From Clostridia bacterium (GTDB taxonomy: Bacteria; Bacillota; Clostridia; Christensenellales; Aristaeellaceae), in contig JAFSNT010000201.1 of assembly GCA_017443295.1 (NCBI GenBank), forward strand, positions 1 to 38,470: a stretch of 38,470 nucleotides of DNA, written 5' to 3'. Within the stretch, counting starts at the first letter, position 1. Each line of letters begins with the position of its first letter. The notes under the pieces are model-generated. The model was not told the DNA's origin and made no database searches. It saw only the letters and a list, made by a program, of their open reading frames with translations. Below are positions 16,371 through 24,281 of the stretch, piece after piece. The position numbers and the translations under genes are program-made.

Positions 16371-18063
16371 GCACGCTGTCCTCCCGGGCGATCAAATCGG
16401 CATAATCATTGGGTTCCACGTTTTCCAGGTCTTCCTCCGCCCAGCGGGAATTCTGCATGCGGGAGAGGAACAGCGCGGCGATGCGGGACGCGCCCTCCTC
16501 CTGCAAATGACTGTTGTCCGCAAGGCCGTCGGGGTAGTTTTTGCTGCCCGTGGGCACGTGGCAGAACAGGCGCTTGGTGTTTTCCACCCCCGCCAGACTG
16601 AACAACTGGGCGGCGGCCTTTTCCAGATCGACGAGCCGCGCGCCGCGATAGTCCGCCAGGTTCCGCATGGCGTCCGGGTACGCGCCGTGGGTGGGGATCA
16701 GCTTGCCTTCTTCATTGAACAGCCGCCGGGGAATGGGCGTGACCAGAACCGGTTCCGCCCCCTGCCGCCGGGCCGCGTCGATGTACATGCCCAAATATTC
16801 GGGATAGGTGATCCGGGGATCGGTGTTCCGCTCCGCGTCGGGCTTTTCATCGTTGTGGGAGAAGGAAACGATCAGCTTGTCCCCCTTCCGCAGGCACAGC
16901 TCAATGAAGTTTAGCCGCTTTTCGGCGATGAAGCTCTTGCTGCTCCTGCCGTTCACGGCGCAGTTTTCCACATACACGTTATCGGTGATATGCGCCTGCA
17001 GCTTCTGCCCCCAGCCCATCATGGGATAACGGTCGGGGGGATAATCCGCCATGGTGCTGTCGCCGCACAGGAACCAGGTGGGCACCCGCTTTTGGGGCTG
17101 CCAGTTGTCCCAGCCGCCGATGACCTCCGGGATGGTCAGGCACGCGGCTTCCTGGGCGGTCATGCGCTTCTGGCTGGGGTGGCGGGTGTTTTGATCCGCC
17201 CGCGCGCCGGTGGTGCCGAATTCCGCGTAGCGCTCCGTGACCACCTTCACGGCGTCCCAATCGGAAAAGCCCAGGGGGGCCACATGCTCGTCCATTTCGC
17301 AATGGAGGAACACGGTGCGGGCGAACCTGCGCCAGGGGCGGCCTAAGAAGCCCTGACCGGCCTCGCATTCCCCGGTCAATTTGCATTGACGGAACACCAG
17401 CCCGTGGGGCTGATCTTCGGCGGTATTGGCGGCGGTATACATGCCGCCCCGGGCGTTCATGAACAGGGTACAGCGCTCGAACCAGCAACGGTAGGGGCCG
17501 AAGATAAAGTCCACGTCCCCCTGAATGAAGCAGTCCTCAAAATACTGGCGGCTGTGGGTCACGGGGCAGTCGCCCACCGATTCCACCACCTCCGCCCGGC
17601 CCTGCCGGGGCGCGATAAAACGCACCACCTTGGGCATCAGCGGCCCGCAGAACAGGGTATCCTGGTGGGCGATCATGCGCACGTTGCGCCACACGCCCCT
17701 GTCCCCCGCCGCGTATACCGCCACAGCCTGGCCCACGTCCCGGCCGTCTCCGGCGTCGTTGCGGATGGTCAGGTTTTCCACTTCCACGTTATGCCCTGTC
17801 ACCATGAAGGTGGCGCTCAAAAAGGTGCCCCGGTCGTTCCCGTTTTCGTCGGGATCCTTGGCGCAGCCGGACGCGGTGATCACCGTACGGTCCCGGGCCT
17901 CGCCGATGATGCGCACGTTGTCCTTGTCCACCACCACGCGCTCATGGTATTCGTCCATGCGCAGGAGCAGGATGGTTGGGGCGCGCCCGCCCCCCGGAAT
18001 GGCGTCGATGGCCTGCTGGATGGAGATAAAATCCCCGGTGCCGTCCTTGGCGATGATATACAC
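16363..18063 (-). CDS. pectin methylesterase fused to an SGNH/CE12-type acetylesterase, 566 aa
   Basis: Starts at GTG 18063 after AGGGGA. Residues 1-320 form a CE8 pectinesterase beta-helix with the full signature set: GQAVAVYA, AHQDTLF (Asp135), GDVDFIFG (Asp185) and LGRPWRR (Arg242). From about residue 327 an SGNH hydrolase begins: GDST (Ser336) in block I, NGRSSKSF, SHND and a D-N-S-H block V (DNSHLQEEG), as in rhamnogalacturonan acetylesterases of CE12. The protein should remove both methyl and acetyl esters from pectin. No signal peptide is visible, so it probably acts on imported oligosaccharides in the cytoplasm. Its last codons overlap a GH105-like fragment, so the C-terminus may have been altered by the deletion there. 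Confidence 0.9.
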   Translation of the reverse strand: MYIIAKDGTGDFISIQQAIDAIPGGGRAPTILLLRMDEYHERVVVDKDNVRIIGEARDRTVITASGCAKDPDENGNDRGTFLSATFMVTGHNVEVENLTIRNDAGDGRDVGQAVAVYAAGDRGVWRNVRMIAHQDTLFCGPLMPKVVRFIAPRQGRAEVVESVGDCPVTHSRQYFEDCFIQGDVDFIFGPYRCWFERCTLFMNARGGMYTAANTAEDQPHGLVFRQCKLTGECEAGQGFLGRPWRRFARTVFLHCEMDEHVAPLGFSDWDAVKVVTERYAEFGTTGARADQNTRHPSQKRMTAQEAACLTIPEVIGGWDNWQPQKRVPTWFLCGDSTMADYPPDRYPMMGWGQKLQAHITDNVYVENCAVNGRSSKSFIAEKRLNFIELCLRKGDKLIVSFSHNDEKPDAERNTDPRITYPEYLGMYIDAARRQGAEPVLVTPIPRRLFNEEGKLIPTHGAYPDAMRNLADYRGARLVDLEKAAAQLFSLAGVENTKRLFCHVPTGSKNYPDGLADNSHLQEEGASRIAALFLSRMQNSRWAEEDLENVEPNDYADLIAREDSVLC

Positions 18064-18109
18064 AGCTCATTCCCCTTTTCTTATCATCTATTTGCAGGAC
18101 ACTTTAAAC

Positions 18110-18264
18110 TAAGGTAGGAAGTAGGAGGTAGGAAGTAGGAAGTAGGAGGTAGGAAGTAGGAGGTAGGAGGTTTATTTTGTGTTTACAAAAACTCAATCAT
18201 GATGCCGGGTTCGTTTGTAGACTATATAAAACTTCCTACCTCCTACCTCCTACTTCCTACCTTA
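18110..18264 (-). repeat. intergenic hairpin element, copy 1 (GTAGGAR heptamer arms)
   Basis: The left arm has eight tandem heptamers GTAGGAA/GTAGGAG (18114-18169); the right arm has four in inverted orientation (18232-18262). Over the outer 33 bases the arms are complementary with one mismatch (18110-18142 against 18232-18264). The core of about 61 bases contains TGTGTTTACAAAAAC and, near the right arm, TTTGTAGACTATATAAAAC. It lies between the CE12 gene and the pectinesterase-SGNH gene. It shares core sequence with copies at 18974-19068 and 33598-33746. Confidence 0.85.
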
Positions 18265-18281
18265 ATGACTTAAAGCGTTCT

Positions 18282-18929
18282 TTACAATACAAGTCCCAAT
18301 TCCTTGAGCGCTTCCGCCGTCATGCGGGCGAAGGCTTCCGCCCCGGCGCGCCGGTTGTGGGTATCGTCCGCGTTTCCGTTGGGCCAGGCGGGATAAGCGC
18401 CTTTTTCCAAATGCAGGTACAGCTTTTTGCTTTCCTCGTCGCCCAGCCCCCGCACGTGCCGGAGGCTTTTTTCGTACATGTCGATCAGCGGTACGTTCCT
18501 TTGCGCGGCCAGCGTGCGAATCACGTCCGGGTAATCCTCGTGGGAGGCGTGCAGCACGCCGTCCCGCCACATCCGGCGGCAGATGGGCGTCATCAGCACG
18601 GGCCGCGCGCCGTGAAGCAGGGCGGTGTCCACATAGATTTCCAGGTTGTGATAAAAGGAGGTCCAGGGGTCGGTGTGCCGCCACACCAGATCGCTTTCGT
18701 CATTGTGGGAAAACTGGATCAGCACAAGATCGCCGGGCTGTATTTCCGTTTCGATCTTCTGCAAACGGCCCTCGGACAGGAAGGACTTGGTGCTTCTGCC
18801 GGGCATGGCCCGGTTTTCCACCCGCACGCCCGGCACAAATTCAGGCAACACCTGCCCCCATCCCGTAATGGGCGCTTCCTCCGGCTTGTAGCTGGCGGCG
18901 GTGGAATCGCCGCAGATATAAATGGTCAT
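18282..18929 (-). CDS. rhamnogalacturonan acetylesterase-type SGNH hydrolase (CE12), 215 aa
   Basis: A compact SGNH hydrolase with all four blocks: CGDSTAASY (Ser9), MPGRSTKSF, FSHNDESDL and, at the C-terminus, DDTHNRRAG (Asp/His). It is closely related in pattern to the C-terminal half of the adjacent pectinesterase fusion, consistent with duplication or fusion of a CE12 module. ATG 18929 follows AGAAGGGAG. It has no signal peptide, so deacetylation of imported rhamnogalacturonan fragments in the cytoplasm is likely. It lies between hairpin copies 1 and 3 in the pectin operon. Confidence 0.88.
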   Translation of the reverse strand: MTIYICGDSTAASYKPEEAPITGWGQVLPEFVPGVRVENRAMPGRSTKSFLSEGRLQKIETEIQPGDLVLIQFSHNDESDLVWRHTDPWTSFYHNLEIYVDTALLHGARPVLMTPICRRMWRDGVLHASHEDYPDVIRTLAAQRNVPLIDMYEKSLRHVRGLGDEESKKLYLHLEKGAYPAWPNGNADDTHNRRAGAEAFARMTAEALKELGLVL

Positions 18930-18973
18930 GCGCGTTACTCCCTTCTAAGGTTTTCGGCTTATGTGTTTGAACC

Positions 18974-19068
18974 TTGGGATTTGCGGAGGGGAGAGTTCAG
19001 ATTTTTTTAGCCGTATATTGGGGACGCCAGGCTTTGTAGACTATATCATCTGTTCTGAACTCTCTCCT
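18974..19068 (-). repeat. intergenic hairpin element, copy 3 (different arms, same core)
   Basis: Starts with TTGGGATTTG (18974-18983), the same 10-mer that opens copy 2. The arms here are AGGGGAGAGTTCAGA and its near-perfect inverse, ending TCTGAACTCTCTCC before 19068 (one mismatch in 15 bases), not GTAGGAR heptamers. The core near the right arm has CTTTGTAGACTATAT, nearly identical to copy 1. It fills the gap between the broken sugar-binding-protein gene and the CE12 gene; the pseudogene's stop abuts the right arm. Confidence 0.75.
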
Positions 19069-20036
19069 TATTCCAGCCCAAACTCCATCCGCTTGTTTTG
19101 CAGTTCCTTGTTAATGTCCTTGACCTCCTTTTCCAAAGCGTCCCGGGCGTTTTCGTTGTTGATGCACACCCGGTTCCAGGCGTTGATGATGTGGCGGCCC
19201 GTGAAATAGCCGCCGAGCACGATCATCTGTTCCTCCGCGGCGTCCATCTGCGCCTTGATGACCCTCTCGTGCCGGGCGTCCCAAGGCAGGGGATAGAAGG
19301 CGTTCACGTTGGCGGTGTTCCACCGGGCGCCCATGCCCAAGATGGCTTCCAGCTCCCGGCCGTACCGGGTCTGGGTTTCCTCGCTGCTCCACCATTTGAG
19401 GAATTGCCACGCGGCGTCCTGCTTTTCGCTTTGCGCCAGAATGATGTCCGCCGTGGCCGCCGTGGTGCCCACGGTGTGCTTTACCGTGCCGTCCGCCTGC
19501 CGGGTGCCGGGCACCGGGGCGATGCTCCAGCGGCCGTACAGCTCCGCGCGGAGGTCATCAGCTGCATATGCGTGGTAAAATTGCCGATGCCGATGGGCAC
19601 GGTGCCCGTGCGGATGCGGGTGAAGAAGCTGCTTTCCGCGTCGATCTCATAATTGGCGTACATGTCCGTCCAGGCCTTGAACGCCTGATAGGCTTCCGGC
19701 GTGTCCAGGCCGGAGGCTTCCCCCTCGCCCCGATAATACGCGCCGCCCATTTGCAGCAGCAGCATGGTGAACCCGCGCAGCGCGCCGGGGGAATTGCTGG
19801 AAACGGAGGTATCCACCGGCAGGGAAAAGCTCATGTTGTTTTCATACAGGCCGGGGCGCGGGGGCGTACACGTCGGGCTGCTTGGCCCATTCTTCCTGCA
19901 AATCGCCGTATTCGATGGCGGTTTCCACAAACAAGGCGTACAGATCGCTCCAGCCGCCGTCGGCCGTTTCTCCCCGGGCGGCGCACGCGCCGGTCAGGCA
20001 GAAGATCACCGGCAGCATACCCGCTAAACGTTTCAC
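19068..20036 (-). pseudogene. extracellular solute-binding lipoprotein (family 1) gene broken by two frameshifts and shortened
   Basis: Three frames together encode one carbohydrate ABC binding protein. Frame 1 (ATG 20036) gives MKRLAGMLPVIFCLTGACAA, a lipoprotein-like signal with an imperfect lipobox. The frame changes near 19860 in a CCCC run, giving LYENNMSFSLPVDTSVSSNS and RTGTVPIGIGNFTTHMQL. It changes again near 19550 in a GC run, giving GRWSIAPVPGTRQADGTVKH and AAWQFLKWWSSEETQTRYG. Removing one C from the first run and adding one base at the second restores a continuous frame. Even restored it is about 320 residues, while relatives with this C-terminal region are much longer, so the N-terminal half also seems deleted. 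Assembly error is an alternative for the frameshifts. Confidence 0.75.
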
Positions 20037-20052
20037 AGGACGCGCCTTCCCA

Positions 20053-21516
20053 TCATTCGTTGGAAATCTTCACGTATTTCACGTCCGCCCAGCCGCCCCA
20101 TCGGCCCTGGGTGTTGAACGTGAACAGGCCGGGGCGCGCCCCCGTCCATCCGCCGCAGGTCATGGGGTATTCGCCGCCCATGGGCCGCAGGGAACGCTGG
20201 CCGCTGCCATAGAAGAAGCTCACGTTGCCGTGCCGCACCCGCATGCGGAACAGGATCTCGGCGTAGGACCACATGGCGTCCGAAATGGGCGTTTCGATCA
20301 CGCGCTCCGGCACCCAGCGGCTCACCGGCGTGGCCATTCCCATTTTCAGGCTCACCCGGCCCTGCCCCAAAGCGATATAGTAATAGGTGTAGCCCATCAT
20401 GCCCACCCCGGCGATATCTCCGTCCTGGGCGTGGGTATAAAAGAGTACGTCCATATCAAAATCATGGTGCTGCATCAATTGAGAAAGGAAATTGCCCGCG
20501 TTGAACAGGCTTTCCGCCGGCGCGGCGTGCAGCCGAAGGCCGGGTTTTAATTCCGTATACCAGCTTTTGTTGGGGTTGGCCTGCCATTGCCACTGCATGC
20601 CCAGGCCCTGCTGAAAATCGTCCGAGGTGGGGATTTCCGCGGTAAAGGGCGGCAGGTCGATTTGCCCGCCCAGCACGGGCGAACCCTTTTTCCCCATGAC
20701 CGGCCAGCCGTCCGACCAGTCGATGGGCTGCAAATGCGTCACCCGGCCATAGGCGTCCATATCCTGAAAGTGAACGAACCAATCCTTGCCGTGGCCGTCG
20801 TTGACCCAGCCGCCCTGATGGGGGCCGTTGATGGGCGTGCCGCCCTGGCCCAGCACCACGCGGCGCTCGTAGGGGCCGTAAATGTTTTCGGAGCGCAGGG
20901 CCAGCTGATAGCCGGGCTTCACGCTGCCCGCGGGGCACAAAATCCAGTAATACCCGTCCCGTTTATACATCTTGGGGCCTTCCACCGTAACGTCGTTGTG
21001 ATCCGCCCCGTCATAGATCATTTTGCCCTTATCCACCACGCGCAGCCCGTCGGCGGACATTCTGTGCAGATACAGCACGTTGTTGATCCCAGCCCGGCTC
21101 GCCGCGAAGCCATGCACCAGCCACACCCGCCCGTCGTCGTCAAAGAAGGGGCAGGGGTCGATCCAGCCCGTCACGTCCTTGACGTAGTGGCATTCCCATT
21201 CCCCGGCGGGGTCCTTGGCCGTAAAGGCGAATAAGCCCTCGTCGGGCATGCAGACATAGATATAGAACAGCCCGTTGTGCCAGCGCAGGCTGGGCGCCCA
21301 CACGCCGCAGCTGTGGGCGGGCCGGTTGTACCGCTCAAAGGGCAGCTGCCGCGCCGCGTAGCCGATCAGCTCCCAATGCACCAGATCCCGGGAATGAAGC
21401 ACCGGCAGCCCGGGCACATAGGTAAAAGAAGACGCGGTGATATAAAAATCCTCTCCCACCCGGATCACGTCCGGGTCCGAATAGTCTCCCAGCAGAATCG
21501 GATTTGTATAACGCAT
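20053..21516 (-). CDS. glycoside hydrolase family 43 (xylosidase/arabinofuranosidase), 487 aa
   Basis: ATG 21516 (MRYTNPILLG) is the usual GH43 start; a longer open frame upstream has no support. Residues 1-300 are the five-bladed propeller with the three catalytic acids: Asp14 in YSDPDVI (base), Asp in GWIDPCPFF (pKa modulator) and Glu in TVEGPKMYKRDGYYW (acid). Residues 310-487 form a C-terminal beta-sandwich common in this family. With no signal peptide it should trim arabino- or xylo-oligosaccharides in the cytoplasm. It is the first gene of the minus-strand pectin operon, 16 bases ahead of the broken binding-protein gene, and has its own promoter. Confidence 0.93.
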   Translation of the reverse strand: MRYTNPILLGDYSDPDVIRVGEDFYITASSFTYVPGLPVLHSRDLVHWELIGYAARQLPFERYNRPAHSCGVWAPSLRWHNGLFYIYVCMPDEGLFAFTAKDPAGEWECHYVKDVTGWIDPCPFFDDDGRVWLVHGFAASRAGINNVLYLHRMSADGLRVVDKGKMIYDGADHNDVTVEGPKMYKRDGYYWILCPAGSVKPGYQLALRSENIYGPYERRVVLGQGGTPINGPHQGGWVNDGHGKDWFVHFQDMDAYGRVTHLQPIDWSDGWPVMGKKGSPVLGGQIDLPPFTAEIPTSDDFQQGLGMQWQWQANPNKSWYTELKPGLRLHAAPAESLFNAGNFLSQLMQHHDFDMDVLFYTHAQDGDIAGVGMMGYTYYYIALGQGRVSLKMGMATPVSRWVPERVIETPISDAMWSYAEILFRMRVRHGNVSFFYGSGQRSLRPMGGEYPMTCGGWTGARPGLFTFNTQGRWGGWADVKYVKISNE

Positions 21517-21583
21517 ATCGTCATCGCACCTCCCGTTTTTGCGCTGTAAAGCCAAAACAGACAGAGCAAATATCATCGCGCAT

Positions 21584-21612
21584 ATCATAGCATATTTATT
21601 TCCAGGCGACAA
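21584..21612 (-). promoter_or_regulatory. sigma-A promoter of the GH43/pectin operon
   Basis: On the minus strand TTGTCG (21607-21612), 17 bases, TATGAT (21584-21589), about 60 bases before the GH43 start. The upstream 170 bases are AT-rich and hold no gene. Confidence 0.6.
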
Positions 21613-21784
21613 CAGTTCATAATGTCAATTTCGGTCATTTTTGAAAAATTTTTAGACCGATTTATCTATGATTCAGCTGATTCTATTTCTTTTCTTTTAA
21701 ATAATGTATATTCTGGTAATTCCTAAATTTCTAATAACCATATTATACATCATTTCCTCCTGCCCCGCGTTCTGGCACGCCATA

Positions 21785-21814
21785 TAAAATTCCGGCCCGC
21801 GAAGCGCGGGCCGG
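21785..21814 (-). terminator. rho-independent terminator of the SH3-domain gene
   Basis: A perfect 10-bp stem, CCGGCCCGCG and CGCGGGCCGG with a 3-base loop (21792-21814), followed on the minus strand by AATTTTATA. It lies about 30 bases past the stop codon at 21843. Confidence 0.85.
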
Positions 21815-21842
21815 CAAAGGTTCATTGTTCGGGTATGAGTTT

Positions 21843-22955
21843 TTATTTCTTGACCGGATTAAAGTCAACGTCGGTCAGGAAGTCGATGCACATACGGATC
21901 TGCTGTTCCGTCAGGGTCTGCACAGCGGCCTTGGGGTTGGGCGTCATGTTGAATTCAATGAAGTAGCCCTTGTAGATCGCCAGGATGTCCACGAAATCGG
22001 TATCGGAACCGGTTTCACGGGCAACGAGCAGCTTGGTGCCGTAGCCGGTTTCCCTGTAGGAAATTTCCACGTCGTTCATTTCCTGGAAAGTAGCTTCCAG
22101 CAGCGCCAGATCCTCGGCGGACATATCGTTCATCCGATCCACGTCGCCATAGAGATCGTCGTAGGCGATGGAGAGATACATCTGGGGCTTGGTCATATCC
22201 TCGGAAGTGACGGAGGCGATGATCTTGTCCCCGCGCACGTTGACCACCTGCAGGGAGTAGCCGTCCGGGATCTTGCAGGTCAGGTCAAATTCGCCGTTGA
22301 CGTTCAGGGAACCCAGCTTCTGCACGCCGCCGGTGGTTTCCTTTTCAGTGACGTACTGCTTGGCCAGCTTGGCGGTGTACTTCTTGAAGATGTAGCCCAC
22401 CTTGCCCGTTTCAGGATCGCGGGCGCGGTACCAGTTGGTGGTTTCGCCTTCAACGATCAGCTCCATGCCGTCGGTCAGGGAACGGATGCGGGCGGTGGTG
22501 GAGGAGGGGCCGGTGCGGAAGTTGACCCAGCCGGAGGAGCGGGAGGGACGAACCGCGATGTAGAAGGGCGTCGCCACGTCCTTTTCGCTCTTGATTTCCT
22601 TGTCCAGCTTCTGCTTTTCGGCTTTTTCCTCTTCAGCCTTGGTGGTGCTGGGCGCTTTGCCGGGATTGTAGTCTACCAGGTAGCGGGCCATGATGTAGCC
22701 GTCGCCCATGCTGCCCCACACAACGCGGAACCAGCCGTCGTTTCCGGCGTAGGACCAGTCCACCAGCACGGAGTGGCCGTAGGGCGCGCTGCCGATCACG
22801 TTGTCGCCCTTGCGGGGTTCGCTGCGAACCTTCACCGGTTTTCCGTTCTCCGTTTTCACATACATGATGCTGGTTCCGGCTGCGGACGCAATGGTGGGCA
22901 TAGCGGCCAGGATGAGGGACAGGAGCAGTGCCACAGCAACAATTTTCTTCAACAT
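21843..22955 (-). CDS. secreted protein with two SH3b domains, 370 aa
   Basis: A clear Sec signal peptide (residues 1-26, ending ASA) precedes two bacterial SH3-like modules: about 30-95 (VKVRSEPRKGDNVIGSAPYG) and about 130-200 (WVNFRTGPSSTTARIRSL), joined by a Lys/Glu-rich linker. The last 150 residues are an unrecognised domain with a YLSIAYDDLYGDVD region. SH3b modules bind peptidoglycan, so this is probably a cell-wall-associated exported protein. ATG 22955 follows AGGAGG. It is divergent from the response regulator gene and has a strong terminator, suggesting a well-expressed single gene. Confidence 0.85.
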   Translation of the reverse strand: MLKKIVAVALLLSLILAAMPTIASAAGTSIMYVKTENGKPVKVRSEPRKGDNVIGSAPYGHSVLVDWSYAGNDGWFRVVWGSMGDGYIMARYLVDYNPGKAPSTTKAEEEKAEKQKLDKEIKSEKDVATPFYIAVRPSRSSGWVNFRTGPSSTTARIRSLTDGMELIVEGETTNWYRARDPETGKVGYIFKKYTAKLAKQYVTEKETTGGVQKLGSLNVNGEFDLTCKIPDGYSLQVVNVRGDKIIASVTSEDMTKPQMYLSIAYDDLYGDVDRMNDMSAEDLALLEATFQEMNDVEISYRETGYGTKLLVARETGSDTDFVDILAIYKGYFIEFNMTPNPKAAVQTLTEQQIRMCIDFLTDVDFNPVKK

Positions 22956-22990
22956 CTTTTCGACCTCCTATTGTTTTAGTTTAAATGAAT

Positions 22991-23022
22991 TTTATCAGGC
23001 AATGTCCAATAAATGTCCAATA
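22991..23022 (-). promoter_or_regulatory. promoter region with a tandem 11-bp repeat for the SH3-domain gene
   Basis: AATGTCCAATA occurs twice back to back on the plus strand (23001-23011 and 23012-23022), one helical turn apart. On the minus strand this places TTGGAC (23015-23020) as a -35 candidate about 18 bases from GATAAA (22991-22996). The repeats could be an activator or repressor site. Confidence 0.4.
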
Positions 23023-23099
23023 TAAAAGGGTATTTTTTTCCACAGCCGCAAATTTATTTTTCATCCGAACGGGAAAAATGTATTTTTACGCCCCGCTTC

Positions 23100-23128
23100 T
23101 TGCAAGGATTTGCCTTTCGCGGTATACT
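23100..23128 (+). promoter_or_regulatory. sigma-A promoter of the response regulator gene
   Basis: TTGCAA (23100-23105), 17 bases, TATACT (23123-23128), about 50 bases before the ATG at 23181. Confidence 0.65.
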
Positions 23129-23180
23129 GAGCATGCGCCGGAAAGCAAATTCGGGGAAGGAACGCTGGGAGAGAAAACAA

Positions 23181-23984
23181 ATGAGAGCGATTTGCGTGGA
23201 CGATGACCGCGTTTTAGCGGAAGGACTGGCCGCCATGTGCATGGAGCTGCCCCAAATCCATGAGGTAAAGAGCTTCGTTTGGGCGCGCGACGCGCTGGAC
23301 TGGCTGGAAAACAACCCCGTGGAGCTGGCGCTGCTGGACGTGAATATGCCCAAAATCAACGGCATTCAGCTGGCGGCGGAAATCAAAAGCAGATGGCCGG
23401 AAACAGCCGTTATTTTCGTCACGGGCTACAGCCAATACGCGGTGGACGCTTTCGCCGTGCGCGCGGCGGGCTATCTGATGAAGCCCGTCACCAGGGAGGC
23501 CCTGGCCGCCGACGTCGCCTACGCCCTTTCCCGCAAAGAAAAAAAGCTCACGGGCCGCGTGGTGGTGCGCACCTTCGGCTCCTTCGACGTATTCGTGGAA
23601 GACAAGCCCGTCAAATTCAAAATGGCGAAATGCAAGGAGCTGCTGGCCTATCTGGTGGATCGCCAGGGCAGCAGCGTGACGCGGGCGGAGCTTTCCTCCG
23701 TCATCTGGGAGGACCGCGTTTACGACCGCAGGCAGCAAAAGCATTTGGACGCCTACATCCGCGTGCTGCGGCAGACGCTGAAGGAATACGGCATAGAAAG
23801 CATTTTGGAAATGCGGGGCGGCTCCCTGCGCGCTGTGCCGGAGCAGTTCGTCTGCGACGCTTACCTGTTCTTTTCCGGGGACAGCGATATGATCAACGCC
23901 TACCGGGGCGAATACATGAACGCCTATTCCTGGGCCAGCATCACGGAAGGCGCCATGTTCTGGAAACAGGAAAAAAGACGCTGA
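23181..23984 (+). CDS. response regulator with receiver and SARP/OmpR-like winged-helix domain, 267 aa
   Basis: ATG 23181 follows GGGAGAG; the longer frame upstream overlaps the promoter and is rejected. Receiver domain 1-120: acidic pocket DDD (7-9), phospho-acceptor Asp53 (LLDVNMPKING), Thr81 and Lys101. Residues 125-205 form a winged helix (VRTFGSFDVFVEDKPVKF, then SVTRAELSSVIWED) of the SARP/OmpR type, followed by a short remainder of a BTAD-like helical region. It should activate transcription when phosphorylated; no histidine kinase gene is in the window. It is separated from the downstream sensory operon by a terminator, so any link to it is only by position. Confidence 0.85.
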   Translation: MRAICVDDDRVLAEGLAAMCMELPQIHEVKSFVWARDALDWLENNPVELALLDVNMPKINGIQLAAEIKSRWPETAVIFVTGYSQYAVDAFAVRAAGYLMKPVTREALAADVAYALSRKEKKLTGRVVVRTFGSFDVFVEDKPVKFKMAKCKELLAYLVDRQGSSVTRAELSSVIWEDRVYDRRQQKHLDAYIRVLRQTLKEYGIESILEMRGGSLRAVPEQFVCDAYLFFSGDSDMINAYRGEYMNAYSWASITEGAMFWKQEKRR

Positions 23985-24015
23985 CGCCCCGTCAAGCGCA
24001 AAGAAACTCGGCAAA

Positions 24016-24050
24016 AGCGCGTTTCCCGGCAGCCGGGAGGCGCGCTTTTT
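24016..24050 (+). terminator. rho-independent terminator of the response regulator gene
   Basis: AGCGCG-TT-TCCCGG loop CCGGGA-GG-CGCGCT with a following T run (24046-24050), about 30 bases after the stop codon. Confidence 0.85.
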
Positions 24051-24153
24051 GCCATGCGCGAGCGCGCGTTTTCCGCGGGCCAAGGCCCTCTCCCCGGGGG
24101 TGGAAAAAACGGTTTATTTGGTTTTGATAATAGGGCGTCTCGGGGATAAATAC

Positions 24154-24182
24154 TTGATAATTCCCTTCCCCGGTCGTATAAT
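24154..24182 (+). promoter_or_regulatory. sigma-A promoter of the SBP/HD-GYP/BMP operon
   Basis: TTGATA (24154-24159), 17 bases, TATAAT (24177-24182). It predicts a transcript start near 24189 and a leader of about 93 bases before ATG 24282. Confidence 0.8.
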
Positions 24183-24189
24183 CAAGCTG

Positions 24190-24281
24190 TTCAAGGATCG
24201 GAAATTTTAAGGAAAGACGGGGGCGGCGGCAGGCCGCGGACGCCGGTTTTCCAAAAAAAATCCCTTTGGGGAGGCAAGGAT
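24190..24281 (+). promoter_or_regulatory. structured GC-rich 5' leader
   Basis: Nested pairings are visible: GGAAA (24211) with TTTTCC (24247-24252), GGCG (24222) with CGCC (24241), and GCGGC-AG-GCCGC (24226-24237). After an A8 tract, TCCC (24261-24264) can pair with GGGA (24269-24272), which is inside the GGGGAGG ribosome site. I recognise no known riboswitch consensus, including c-di-GMP classes I and II. Confidence 0.4.

Noticed and set aside
18114..18169. CRISPR-like array
   Set aside because: The heptamers are directly adjacent without spacers and form an inverted-repeat hairpin; no cas genes are present.
18170..18232. Phase-variable invertible promoter flanked by inverted repeats
   Set aside because: I see no consensus promoter in the core facing the downstream gene and no recombinase gene nearby. 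It cannot be excluded without population reads.
22801..23180. Upstream extension of the response regulator frame to 23013
   Set aside because: It would cover the predicted promoter and has no ribosome site; ATG 23181 gives a canonical receiver start.
24190..24281. c-di-GMP riboswitch in the leader of the HD-GYP operon
   Set aside because: Conserved GEMM-I and class II sequence elements are not present.
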